Below are positions 9,321 to 17,160 of a stretch of 64,000 nucleotides of DNA, piece after piece. Each line of letters begins with the position of its first letter. Position 1 is the stretch's first letter. Position numbers and translations under genes: made by a program. Origin of the DNA: Streptomyces viridiviolaceus (GTDB lineage: Bacteria > Actinomycetota > Actinomycetes > Streptomycetales > Streptomycetaceae). The DNA is taken from positions 248,001-312,000 of the forward strand of contig NZ_BMWA01000001.1 in assembly GCF_014650995.1 (NCBI RefSeq). The letters are read 5' to 3'. Below the pieces are notes generated by a model, which worked only from the letters and a program-made list of their open reading frames with translations, did no database searches and had not been told where the DNA came from.

Positions 9321-10834
9321 GACGCCGGGCTTCCTTCCATCACGAGGTCGAGTACGCGGTGTTCGTCGAGTTCGCGGGCGGGTGCCTCGTGCACGACGCG
9401 GCCCTCGCGGAGCACCAGGACGCGGTCGGCGAGGCCCAGCACCTCGGGCACTTCGCTGGAGACCAGCAGGACGGCGAGGCCCTCGTCGGCGAGGCGGCGG
9501 ATCACCGCGTACAGCTCGGCGCGGGCGCCGACGTCGACGCCCCGGGTGGGTTCGTCGAGCAGCAGGACGCGGCAGCCGCGCAGCAGCCAGCGGGCCAGGA
9601 CGGCCTTCTGCTGGTTGCCGCCGGACAGGGTGCGCACGGGCACGGACGGGTTGTCGGGCCTGAGTGACAGCTCGCGCGTCGCCGCGCGGGCCGCCCCCAG
9701 CTCGGCGCCCCGGTCGATCCAGCCGCCGCGTGCGAAGCGGGACATGGAGGAGACCGACACGTTGCGGGTGACGGACTCCAGCATCAGCAGCGCCTGGGCC
9801 TTGCGCTCCTCGGGGGCGAGACCGAGCCCGGCGCGGACGGCGGCGCGTACGCTGCCCGGCCGCAGCGGCCGGCCGTCCACGAGGACCTGTCCGGAGGTCG
9901 GCCTGCGGGCGCCGTAGACCGTCTCCAGGATCTCCGAACGGCCGGAGCCGACGAGTCCGGCGAGGCCGACGATCTCCCCCGGGCGGACCTCCAGGTCCAG
10001 GGCGGCGAACTCGCCCTGCCGGGACAGTCCGCGCACGCTCAGGACCGGTTCGCCCTGCGGTGCCGCGGCGGGCCGGTCCGGGAAGACGTACTCGACGTTG
10101 CGTCCGGTCATCAGCGCGACCACCTCGCGGGTCGGCGTCTCCTTCGCGGGCAGCCCACCCGCGACGGCCCGGCCGTCCTTCAGGACGGTGACCCGGTCGC
10201 CGATGCGGCGGATCTCCTCCAGGCGGTGCGAGATGTAGACGACGGCGACGCCGTCCGCGGTGAGGTCGGCGACGATGCGGAAGAGGTTGTCGACCTCGTC
10301 CGGGTCCAGGGCGGCGGACGGCTCGTCCATCACGATCAGCCGTACGTCGTGGGAGAGCGCCCGCGCCATGGACACGATCTGCTGCTGTGCCGCCGAGAGC
10401 TCCCCGACCAGCCGGCCGGGATCGATCTCCGAGTGCCCGAGTCGCCTGAGCAGCTGGGCCGTCGACGCCTTGGCCGCCCTCCCCCGTACGACGAACCCGG
10501 CCGTCGTCGGCTCGTGTCCGAGGTGGACGTTCTCGGCGACCGACAGGTGCTCCACCAGGTCGAGTTCCTGGTAGATGGTGGCGATGCCGAGGCGCATGGC
10601 GGCGATGGGCGAGCGCAGTGTGACGTCCTCGCCGCGCCAGCGGATGGTGCCGGTGTCGGGCTGGTGGGCACCGGCCAGCACCTTGATCAGGGTGGACTTC
10701 CCGGCGCCGTTCTGGCCGAGCAGGCAGTGCACCTCGCCTGCCTGGACCTCGAGGTCGACGCCGTCCAGGGCCCGGACTCCGGGGAACGACTTGGTGATGC
10801 CGGACATGCTGAGCAGCGGTGGTTCTGGTGCCAT
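9317..10834 (-). CDS. Sugar ABC transporter ATPase, tandem nucleotide-binding domains (RbsA/MglA-like)
   Basis: The 505-residue protein carries two ABC domains. The first has Walker A GQNGAGKS at residues 40-47 and the signature variant LSAAQQQ. The second has a degenerate Walker A region (LAGLVGSGRS) and the signature LSGGNQQ, as in CUT2 sugar importers where the second site is partly inactive. The ATG at 10834 is preceded by GAGGGGA at good spacing and heads the three-gene import operon. An overlapping pair of palindromes sits 45-63 bp upstream. The protein powers import of the sugar bound by the lipoprotein. Confidence 0.92.
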   Translation of the reverse strand: MAPEPPLLSMSGITKSFPGVRALDGVDLEVQAGEVHCLLGQNGAGKSTLIKVLAGAHQPDTGTIRWRGEDVTLRSPIAAMRLGIATIYQELDLVEHLSVAENVHLGHEPTTAGFVVRGRAAKASTAQLLRRLGHSEIDPGRLVGELSAAQQQIVSMARALSHDVRLIVMDEPSAALDPDEVDNLFRIVADLTADGVAVVYISHRLEEIRRIGDRVTVLKDGRAVAGGLPAKETPTREVVALMTGRNVEYVFPDRPAAAPQGEPVLSVRGLSRQGEFAALDLEVRPGEIVGLAGLVGSGRSEILETVYGARRPTSGQVLVDGRPLRPGSVRAAVRAGLGLAPEERKAQALLMLESVTRNVSVSSMSRFARGGWIDRGAELGAARAATRELSLRPDNPSVPVRTLSGGNQQKAVLARWLLRGCRVLLLDEPTRGVDVGARAELYAVIRRLADEGLAVLLVSSEVPEVLGLADRVLVLREGRVVHEAPARELDEHRVLDLVMEGSPAS

Positions 10835-10878
10835 GTGTGGTCCCCTCGGCGGGCGTTCGGGCCGGTGTCAGGGCTGAC

Positions 10879-10897
10879 CGCTTGCGGGCAAGCGCTT
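10879..10897. promoter_or_regulatory. Overlapping palindromes upstream of the sugar import operon
   Basis: CGCTTG-CGGG-CAAGCG is a perfect inverted repeat (10879-10894). It overlaps the 8-bp palindrome AAGCGCTT (10890-10897), which resembles the core of LacI-type operators. It lies 45-63 bp before the ATPase start codon. The binding protein is unknown, and no LacI gene is in the window. Confidence 0.45.
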
Positions 10898-10971
10898 TCA
10901 GGCAGGGCAGAGCAGTGGGACTGTGCGGGTGTTCACGTACTGGTGCTGGTGTGCTGGTACGGCGGAGCCGG

Positions 10972-12162
10972 TTACGCGGGTGAGAACAGGTGGTCGCTGA
11001 TCAGCCGGGCCGCGCCGATGACTCCGGCGGTGGGGCCCAGCTCCCCCAGTACGATGGGCAGGTTGCCGGTCGCGAGCGGCAGCGACTGACGGTAGACCTG
11101 GGTGCGGATCGCGGCGAGCAGGTTGTGGCCGAGGCCGGTCACCCCACCGCCGATCACCACGAGACCCGGGTTGAAGAAGCTGACCAGGCCGGCGATGACC
11201 TGGCCGGTGCTCCGGCCGCCCTCCCGGATCAGTTCGAGTGCGGTGGCGTCGCCCGCGGCGGCCGCGGCGGCGACGTCGGCGGCGCTGAGACCGCCGTTCG
11301 CCTCCAGCCGGCCGGCGAGTTCGGCCGACCGGCCCTGCTGGGCGGCCTCCGTGGCGTCGCGGGCGAGTGCCGCGCCGCTGAAGTGGGCCTCCAGGCAACC
11401 CCGGTTGCCGCAGGCGCACGGACGTCCGTCGGGCACGGCCTGGATGTGCCCGATGTCGCCCGCGCTGCCCGTCGTGCCGCGGTAGACGTCACCGCCGACG
11501 ACGATGCCGCACCCGATGCCGGTACCGATCTTGACGACGAGGAAGTCGTGCACGGTGCGGGCGACACCCGCGTGCTGTTCCCCCAGCGCCATCAGGTTCA
11601 CGTCGTTGTCGACCATCACCGGGCAGCCGAGTTCCTGGCTGAGCGCCTCCCGCACGGGGAAGCCGTCCCAGCCCGGCATGATCGGCGGAGCCACCGGCAC
11701 GCCCTCGGGGAAGCGGACCGGCCCCGGGACACCGATGCCGGCGCCGTCGAAGCCCTCCGCGAGCCCGGAGGCCCTGAGCTTCGCGGCCATGGACAGCACT
11801 TGCTCGAAGACCGCGACGGGTCCCTCGCGTACGTCCATGGGCTGGTTGATGTGCCCGAGGATCTCCAGCTCGGCGTTGGTGACGGCGACGTCGATCGACG
11901 TGGCGCCGATGTCGACGCCGAGGAAGCGCAGGCCGGGGTTGAGGCGGATGTTGTGGGAACGGCGCCCGCCTCGGGATGCGGCGAGTCCGTCGGCCACGAC
12001 CAGCCCGGTCTCCAGCAGACGGTCGACCTCCACGGCCAGTTTGGACCGGGACAGGTCGACCTGGTCGCCCAGCTGGGCCCGGGAGTTGGGGCCGCCGTCA
12101 CGCAACAGCTGGAGCAGCCGGGCCTGATGAGCGTTAGCGGGTCGTGCCGTCATCCGTCTCAC
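10972..12162 (-). CDS. ROK family transcriptional regulator
   Basis: The 396-residue protein has an N-terminal winged helix (about residues 10-75, ending in the R-G-G-R-R-S-H motif) and a ROK kinase-like domain. D-I-G-A-T-S begins the phosphate loop near residue 90. The zinc motif G-H-I-Q...C-A-C-G-N-R-G-C-L-E is intact. I took GTG 12162 as the start because GGGGAGGGG lies directly upstream. An ATG three codons later is possible. ROK regulators bind a sugar effector and repress transport and catabolic genes. It sits immediately upstream of the import operon, and the dyad at 12288 in its own promoter suggests autoregulation. Confidence 0.9.
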   Translation of the reverse strand: MRRMTARPANAHQARLLQLLRDGGPNSRAQLGDQVDLSRSKLAVEVDRLLETGLVVADGLAASRGGRRSHNIRLNPGLRFLGVDIGATSIDVAVTNAELEILGHINQPMDVREGPVAVFEQVLSMAAKLRASGLAEGFDGAGIGVPGPVRFPEGVPVAPPIMPGWDGFPVREALSQELGCPVMVDNDVNLMALGEQHAGVARTVHDFLVVKIGTGIGCGIVVGGDVYRGTTGSAGDIGHIQAVPDGRPCACGNRGCLEAHFSGAALARDATEAAQQGRSAELAGRLEANGGLSAADVAAAAAAGDATALELIREGGRSTGQVIAGLVSFFNPGLVVIGGGVTGLGHNLLAAIRTQVYRQSLPLATGNLPIVLGELGPTAGVIGAARLISDHLFSPA

Positions 12163-12591
12163 GAACCCCTCCCCGCCTCAATCGGCTTGTGCGCGCCGGT
12201 TTCCGGCCGCTTCCCTGGCTTGCTTTCGGAGGGAACGTAGCAGTGGGCGCCGGGACTGGGAAGAAGTCTCGCACGAATTCCTGCCGACTTTTTCCACTGA
12301 GAGGACAAAGAAGGTCCGGTGTCCCGCTCCCGGAGACGGCGAAAGCCGCCCGGCGGGTGCGCCGAGCGGCCTCGAAGGCCCTGCGGTTTCCAGGAGGTTT
12401 CCGCGCAGTCGCGCCTGGCAGCCGCGCGGGCGGACGCCCACCGCAGCACCGGGCGAGCGCCCCCGGCACGACCAGTACACGGGCGTCCGCCGGGCACTCC
12501 CCCAGCCTCCGGCCGGGGACCCCCCAACGCCCGCACAGGACGCCGCGGGGTCCGCCCTCCCGGGCGTCCGCCGCGGCCTCGCGGGCGTCCG
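12163..12591. other. 429-bp gene-free region between the ROK and GntR genes
   Basis: This holds the ROK promoter region and the 12288-12310 dyad. It also has a short stretch near 12488-12530 that resembles a dispersed Streptomyces intergenic hairpin repeat, and three scattered copies of GGGCGTCCGC (near 12481, 12563 and 12583) beyond the GntR stop. I see no convincing gene on either strand. Confidence 0.55.
12288..12310. promoter_or_regulatory. 23-bp dyad operator, copy 2 (ROK promoter)
   Basis: CTTTTTCC (12288-12295), 7 bp, GGACAAAG (12303-12310) repeats exactly the arms and spacer of the element at 4784-4806. GGTCCGG follows both copies within two or three bases. It lies 126-148 bp upstream of the ROK start codon. 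The long distance suggests a far-upstream promoter or an upstream regulatory site. Confidence 0.65.
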
Positions 12592-13269
12592 CTAGGACTT
12601 GGACCGCGCGTGGTACGACTGCCGCGTGTGCTCCGTGTGCTCGCGCATGAGCCGTGTCGCGCGCTGCTCGTCCCGGTCGCTGATCGCGGCGATCAGCCGG
12701 CGGTGCTCGATCCAGGACTGCCGGCCGCGCTGCCGGGCGATCGGCGTGTAGTACCAGCGCACCCGGCGGTCGACCTGCGCCGCCAGCTCGGCGAGGACCG
12801 CGTTGCTGGCCAGCTCCATGATCTTGGCGTGGAAACGGGCGTTCAGGGCGACCGCGCCATCCACGTCGTCGGCGGCCACGGCCCGTTCGCCCTGCTCGCA
12901 CAGCTCCTCCAGGGCGGCCACGCCCGCGCTGCCCGCGTTCGCGGCGGCCAGCCGGGCGGCCTCGGCCTCCAGCAGCGTGCGGACCGTCAGGAGCTGGTCG
13001 GCCTCCTCCTCCGTCGGCTCGTGCACGAACGCGCCCTGGGCGGGGCGCAGGTCGACCCATCCCTCGGTGTTCAGGCGTTGCAGGGCCTCCCGTACGGGCT
13101 GTCGCGACACGCCGAGGTGACCGGCGAGTTCGCTCTCGACGAGGTGCTGGCCCGGCTGGAGGGCGCGGGTGGTGATGAGTTCGAGCAGCGCCTCGTAGAC
13201 ACGGTCCCGCAAGGGCCCGGGCCGTTCGAGCTTGGGCACCGCGCCCTGCGGCAGTCCTGCGGACAACAT
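12592..13269 (-). CDS. GntR family transcriptional regulator, FadR/FCD subgroup
   Basis: This 225-residue protein has an N-terminal winged helix (about 20-90; L-A-G-H-L-G-V-S-R-Q-P-V-R-E-A-L) and an all-helical FCD effector domain. Metal- or ligand-binding-type residues of that domain include N-A-R-F-H and the E-H-R-R-L-I-A-A-I motif. ATG 13269 follows GAGGGGGG. FCD regulators usually sense carboxylates and bind sites with GTM-KAC half-sites. Tandem GTAGAC motifs lie about 100 bp upstream of its own start, and another pair sits in the MFS/PanE divergent region. This makes it the likely regulator of the formate module and of itself. Confidence 0.9.
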   Translation of the reverse strand: MLSAGLPQGAVPKLERPGPLRDRVYEALLELITTRALQPGQHLVESELAGHLGVSRQPVREALQRLNTEGWVDLRPAQGAFVHEPTEEEADQLLTVRTLLEAEAARLAAANAGSAGVAALEELCEQGERAVAADDVDGAVALNARFHAKIMELASNAVLAELAAQVDRRVRWYYTPIARQRGRQSWIEHRRLIAAISDRDEQRATRLMREHTEHTRQSYHARSKS

Positions 13270-13367
13270 CGGTCCCCCCTCGTGGTCGACGCCTCGCGGC
13301 CACGGCCGGCGGGCGCAAGAGCCGCCCGGGACGGACGCCGATGACCGCGTGGCGACCAGTATCGGTT

Positions 13368-13387
13368 GTCTATCGTCTACAGTCTAC
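13368..13387. promoter_or_regulatory. Tandem FadR-type sites upstream of the GntR gene
   Basis: On the minus strand three heptad-spaced copies run GTAGAC, GTAGAC, ATAGAC (13382-13387, 13375-13380 and 13368-13373 on the plus strand as GTCTAC/GTCTAT). GTAGAC fits the GTM-KAC core bound by FadR-subgroup GntR proteins. Confidence 0.55.
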
Positions 13388-13447
13388 GGCGCACAATTGG
13401 CCAGGGTCGCGGAGCGTCGCCCGCGTCACATCCCGGGGCGCCGCCGT

Positions 13448-14395
13448 TCAGGGGCAGCGGACGACCTGGCCGGCGTACGAGAGGTTGCCGCCGAAGCCGA
13501 AGAGGAGGACCGGGTCCCCCGTACCGATCTCCCCGCGTTCCACCAGCTTGGAGAAGGCGAGGGGGATGCTCGCCGCCGAGGTGTTGCCGGACTCGACGAC
13601 ATCGCGGGCGACGACGGCGTTGACGGCGCCGATCTTCCCGGCGAGGGGCTCGATGATGCGCAGGTTGGCCTGGTGCAGGACGACGGCGGCGAGGTCGGCC
13701 GGCTCCAGCCCCGACCGCTCGCACGCCTGGCGCGCGATGGCGGGCAGCCGCGTGGTCGCCCAGCGGTAGACGCTCTGCCCCTCCTGCGCGAAGCGCGGCG
13801 GCGTGCCCTCGATGCGTACCGCGTTCCCCATCTCGGGCACGGACCCCCACAGCACGGGTCCGATCCCCGGCTCCTGGCCCGGGGCGCCCGCCTCCACCAC
13901 GGCGGCCCCCGCCCCGTCGCCGACCAGCACGCAGGTGGTGCGATCGGTCCAGTCGGTCACTTCGGACATCTTGTCGGCGCCGATGACGAGGGCCCTGCTC
14001 GCCGAGCCCGCGCGGACGGCGTGGTCGGCGGTGGCCAGGGCGTGCGTGAAACCGGCGCACACCACGTTGACGTCCATCGCGGCGGGCCCGGGGATGCCGA
14101 GGCGGGCCGCGACGCGGGCCGCCATGTTCGGGGAGCGGTCGACGGCGGTGGAAGTGGCGACCAGCACCAGGTCCACGTCCGCGGGCGTCAGCCCGGCCGC
14201 CGCGAGCGCCTTCGCGGCGGCGTGGCCGGCCAGCTCGTCCACCGGCTCGTCGGGTCCGGCGATATGGCGGGTCCGGATGCCCACCCGGCTCCGGATCCAC
14301 TCGTCGCTGGTGTCGACCATGCCCGCCAGGTCCTCGTTGGTGAGAATCCCGGCGGGCTGGTAGTGGCCGACGGCGGTGATGCGCGAGCCGTGCAT
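13448..14395 (-). CDS. 3-oxoacyl-ACP synthase III-like protein (FabH family)
   Basis: This 315-residue thiolase-fold enzyme has the catalytic triad of ketoacyl synthase III: Cys113 (N-V-V-C-A-G-F), His241 (L-H-Q-A-N) and Asn271 (G-N-T-S-A-A-S). The glycine-rich C-terminal G-F-G-G-N-L-S-Y-A-G motif is also present. FabH proteins condense an acyl-CoA starter with malonyl-ACP. This copy stands alone, with no acyl carrier protein, fabD or polyketide genes nearby, so it is probably a specialised paralog and not the housekeeping fabH of the fab cluster. It lies 178 bp from the GntR gene across the GTAGAC sites. No strong ribosome site is evident before ATG 14395, although GGGGG lies just upstream. 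Confidence 0.88.
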   Translation of the reverse strand: MHGSRITAVGHYQPAGILTNEDLAGMVDTSDEWIRSRVGIRTRHIAGPDEPVDELAGHAAAKALAAAGLTPADVDLVLVATSTAVDRSPNMAARVAARLGIPGPAAMDVNVVCAGFTHALATADHAVRAGSASRALVIGADKMSEVTDWTDRTTCVLVGDGAGAAVVEAGAPGQEPGIGPVLWGSVPEMGNAVRIEGTPPRFAQEGQSVYRWATTRLPAIARQACERSGLEPADLAAVVLHQANLRIIEPLAGKIGAVNAVVARDVVESGNTSAASIPLAFSKLVERGEIGTGDPVLLFGFGGNLSYAGQVVRCP

Positions 14396-14499
14396 GGGTG
14401 GAGTCCCCCTGGTCCTCGGGTAGCGGGATCCACCAGTCTGATCAGTGACCGACGGGTACGACGGCAGGTGAAGCGACAGGAATCGGGCGCCCTCCTTGT

Positions 14500-14551
14500 C
14501 GGCTTCGGTCAGCTGTCCGAGGCCTGGCGGCTTCGGTCAGCTGTCCGAGGC
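14500..14551. repeat. Two copies of a perfect 24-bp direct repeat
   Basis: A 24-bp sequence (14500-14523) recurs exactly at 14528-14551, four bases apart, just before the stop codon of the small transporter subunit. It lies in the gap between that gene and the FabH gene and contains CAGCTG-type dyads. Function unknown. Confidence 0.6.
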
Positions 14552-14562
14552 GCCGGGGCGCC

Positions 14563-14706
14563 TCACCCGGTGAACAGCTGCGTCGCCTTCCGGACGAGCT
14601 CGTACAGCCCGTAGGCGAGCGGCACGCCCACCCAGAGCCAGGCGAAGGCGATCAGCGGCCGCCGGCCGGGCAGGTCAGGCGGACTCTGGCTGCTGTCGCC
14701 GGACAT
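14563..14706 (-). CDS. MFS transporter small subunit (47 residues, single membrane segment)
   Basis: A 47-residue open frame starts at ATG 14706 with GGGAGG six bases upstream. Its start overlaps the end of the MFS gene by 32 bp in another frame. A polar, proline-rich N-terminus leads into one hydrophobic segment (about residues 17-37, A-F-A-W-L-W-V-G-V-P-L-A-Y-G) and a short basic tail. The ribosome site, overlap and membrane segment mark it as a real gene. Tiny companion proteins of this kind are known beside oxalate/formate-type MFS carriers in actinobacteria and may stabilise the carrier. Confidence 0.75.
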   Translation of the reverse strand: MSGDSSQSPPDLPGRRPLIAFAWLWVGVPLAYGLYELVRKATQLFTG

Positions 14707-16012
14707 CGGCGGCCTCCCTCTGTGCCGGGGCGGAAACGTGGTGCCGGGCGTGGACCGGCCGGACGAGCTCGTTGGCGACGAAGCCGACGACCAGCAGCCC
14801 GATCATGATGACGAACGACAGGCCGTACAGGGACGAGCCGTGCCGGCCGGCCTCCTCCTGCCGGTCGGCGATCCAGTTCACGATCAGCGGCCCGAGGACG
14901 CCGGCCGTGGACCAGGCGGTGAGCAGCCGCCCGTGGATCGCGCCGACCTGGTAGGTGCCGAAGAGGTCCTTGAGGTAGGCGGGGACGGTGGCGAAGCCGC
15001 CGCCGTAGAAGGAGAGGATGACGAGGGCGCACAGGACGAACAGCGGCTTGGAGGAGTCGCCGAACAGGGCGATCAGCGCGTACATCAGCGCACCGACGCC
15101 GAGGTAGACGCGGTAGATGTTCTTCCGGCCGATCAGGTCGGACGTCGAGGACCAGCCGATGCGGCCCGCCATGTTGGCCGCCGACAGCAGGGCCACGAAG
15201 CCCGCGGCGGCCGTCACGGACACCGGTGTGGAGGTGTCGGCGAAGAAGTCCGTGATCATCGGGGCGGCCTTCTCCAGGATCCCGATGCCGGCGGTGACGT
15301 TCATGCACAGCACCACCCACAGCAGCCAGAACTGCGGGGTGCGCACGGCGCTGCGCGCCGAGACCTGGACGCCGTCGAGCGGTGCCGGTGCGCCGTCCGC
15401 CCCCTTCGGCGTGCGCGGCACCCGGACGAGCAGAACGCCGAGCAGCATGAAGACGGCGTACGACAGTCCGTGCACCAGGAAGGCGAGCGCGATCCCGGAG
15501 CTGTCGTTGCCGAAGGACTCCAGCATGCGCGCCGACCAGGGGGAGGCGATCAGCGCGCCGCCGCCGAAGCCCATGATGGCGATGCCGGTGGCCATGCCGG
15601 GCCGGTCCGGGAACCACTTGATCAGTGTCGAGACGGGCGAGATGTAGCCGATGCCGAGGCCGATCCCGCCGACGAAGCCGTAGCCGAGGACGATCAGCCA
15701 GTACTGCTCCGCCGCCGCGCCGAGCGCGGAGAGCAGGAAGCCGGAGGAGAAGCAGACGAGGGCGACGGTCATCGCCCAGCGCGGCCCCTTGCGTTCCACG
15801 AGCGTGCCGCCGAACGCGGCCGACAGGCCGAGCATGACGATGCCGAGCTGGAAGGGCAGCGCGCTCTGTGTGCCGCTGAGACCGAGCGCGGATTCCAGGG
15901 GCGGTTTGAACACGGACCAGGCGTAGGCCTGCCCGATGGAGAGGTGGACGGAGAGGGCGGCGGGGGGAACGAGCCAGCGGCTCCAGCCCGGTGGGGCGAC
16001 GGGGGGACTCAT
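14675..16012 (-). CDS. MFS transporter, oxalate:formate antiporter-like (OFA family)
   Basis: The 445-residue carrier has twelve predicted membrane segments. It opens with S-V-H-L-S-I-G-Q-A-Y-A-W-S-V-F, which is typical of OxlT-like proteins, and carries the G-x-G-I-G-Y-I-S-P-V segment. I chose ATG 16012. An in-frame start at 16129 would add a non-conserved leader and overlap the operator at 16121. The 47-residue companion gene overlaps its 3' end. The divergent formate dehydrogenase operon suggests transport of formate, oxalate or a related small carboxylate. No oxalyl-CoA decarboxylase or formyl-CoA transferase gene is in the window, so oxalate use is unproven. Confidence 0.85.
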   Translation of the reverse strand: MSPPVAPPGWSRWLVPPAALSVHLSIGQAYAWSVFKPPLESALGLSGTQSALPFQLGIVMLGLSAAFGGTLVERKGPRWAMTVALVCFSSGFLLSALGAAAEQYWLIVLGYGFVGGIGLGIGYISPVSTLIKWFPDRPGMATGIAIMGFGGGALIASPWSARMLESFGNDSSGIALAFLVHGLSYAVFMLLGVLLVRVPRTPKGADGAPAPLDGVQVSARSAVRTPQFWLLWVVLCMNVTAGIGILEKAAPMITDFFADTSTPVSVTAAAGFVALLSAANMAGRIGWSSTSDLIGRKNIYRVYLGVGALMYALIALFGDSSKPLFVLCALVILSFYGGGFATVPAYLKDLFGTYQVGAIHGRLLTAWSTAGVLGPLIVNWIADRQEEAGRHGSSLYGLSFVIMIGLLVVGFVANELVRPVHARHHVSAPAQREAADVRRQQPESA

Positions 16013-16120
16013 GAGTCCCCAACCGTAGGCAGGCGGCGACCGGTTGAGAAGACAGTTGAGCAGACAACCACCAGCAGCCACCGGTGCTTGCACAAAACCT
16101 TGCCGACCCAACCTCCATAC

Positions 16121-16142
16121 TGTAGACAATATTTCGTCGACA
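16121..16142. promoter_or_regulatory. FadR-type operator between the MFS and PanE-like genes
   Basis: TGTAGAC (16121-16127), 8 bp, GTCGACA (16136-16142) form an inverted repeat with one mismatch. It lies 47-68 bp before the PanE-like start and 109-130 bp before the MFS start, positioned to control both. The half-site matches those in front of the GntR gene. Confidence 0.6.
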
Positions 16143-16188
16143 GAGTCGGCAGTTCCTCGGTACCCTCGACCGAACGGAGCTCCCTCGT

Positions 16189-17160
16189 ATGAAAGTCGCA
16201 GTACTCGGCGCCGGAGCGATCGGCGCCTACGTCGGCGCCGCGCTCCATCGCGCGGGCGCGGACGTCCATCTCATCGCCCGTGGACCGCATCTGGCGGCCA
16301 TGAGGCAGCACGGAGTACGGGTGCGCAGCCCACGCGGCGACTTCACCGCGCGCCCACGCGCCACCGACGACCCGGCCGAAGTGGGCCCGGTCGACTTCGT
16401 CTTCCTGGGGCTGAAGGCCAACTCGTACGCGGCGTGCGGGCCGCTGATCGAGCCGCTGCTCCACGGCACCACGGCGGTCGTGGCCGCCCAGAACGGCATC
16501 CCCTGGTGGTACTTCCACCGGCACGGCGGCCCGCACGACGGCCACCGGCTGCAGAGCGTGGACCCGGACGGCGCGGTCAGTGCGGTGCTCGCGCCCGAGA
16601 GGGCCGTCGGCTGCGTCGTCTACGCGGCCACCGAACTCGAGGAGCCCGGCGTCGTACGGCACGTGGAGGGCACCCGGTTCTCGATCGGCGAGCCCGACCG
16701 CAGCGTCTCGCCGCGCTGCCTCGCGTTCGCCGAGGCGATGCGGGCCGGCGGCCTGAAGTGCCCGGTCGAGCCGGACCTGCGCAACGACATCTGGCTGAAG
16801 CTGCTGGGCAACATCTCCTTCAACCCCATCAGCGCCCTGGTCCGCGCCACCATGCGGCAGATGTGCCGGCACGGCGGCACCCGCCAGGTCATCGAGACGA
16901 TGATGGCCGAGACGCTCGCGGTCGCCGCGGCCCTCGGCTGCGAGGTCGGCGTCTCCATCGAGCGCCGCCTCGCGGGCGCCGAGAAGGTCGGCGACCACCG
17001 CACCTCCACGCTCCAGGACCTGGAGCGCGGCAAGCCGCTGGAACTCGACGTCCTGCTGGCCGCCGTGGTCGAGCTGGCGGAGATCACCGGGGTGCCGGTG
17101 CCCATCCTGCGCACCGTGCACGCCCTGTCGGACCTGCTCGCGCTGAGGAGCGCCGCATGA
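16189..17160 (+). CDS. 2-dehydropantoate 2-reductase-like protein (ApbA/PanE family)
   Basis: This 323-residue enzyme has the N-terminal NADPH motif V-L-G-A-G-A-I-G-A-Y at residues 5-14 and the family helical C-domain, including D-I-W-L-K-L-L-G-N-I-S-F-N-P. The lysine of that motif is the usual catalytic residue. ATG 16189 has GGAG upstream. PanE proteins reduce 2-dehydropantoate, but many paralogs reduce other 2-keto acids. The last base-pairs overlap the formate dehydrogenase start (ATGA), so it is the first gene of the formate operon. A role on a small keto acid linked to formate or oxalate metabolism is more likely than pantothenate synthesis. Confidence 0.85.
   Translation: MKVAVLGAGAIGAYVGAALHRAGADVHLIARGPHLAAMRQHGVRVRSPRGDFTARPRATDDPAEVGPVDFVFLGLKANSYAACGPLIEPLLHGTTAVVAAQNGIPWWYFHRHGGPHDGHRLQSVDPDGAVSAVLAPERAVGCVVYAATELEEPGVVRHVEGTRFSIGEPDRSVSPRCLAFAEAMRAGGLKCPVEPDLRNDIWLKLLGNISFNPISALVRATMRQMCRHGGTRQVIETMMAETLAVAAALGCEVGVSIERRLAGAEKVGDHRTSTLQDLERGKPLELDVLLAAVVELAEITGVPVPILRTVHALSDLLALRSAA

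Noticed and set aside
12144..12650. 168-residue plus-strand frame in the ROK/GntR gap
   Set aside because: It is Arg/Pro/Ser-rich, has no ribosome site, overlaps both neighbouring gene ends antisense and covers the operator region.
16013..16129. 39-residue N-terminal extension of the MFS carrier from an upstream start at 16129
   Set aside because: It would place the start inside the GTAGAC operator and adds a leader unlike OFA carriers. ATG 16012 begins the conserved part.
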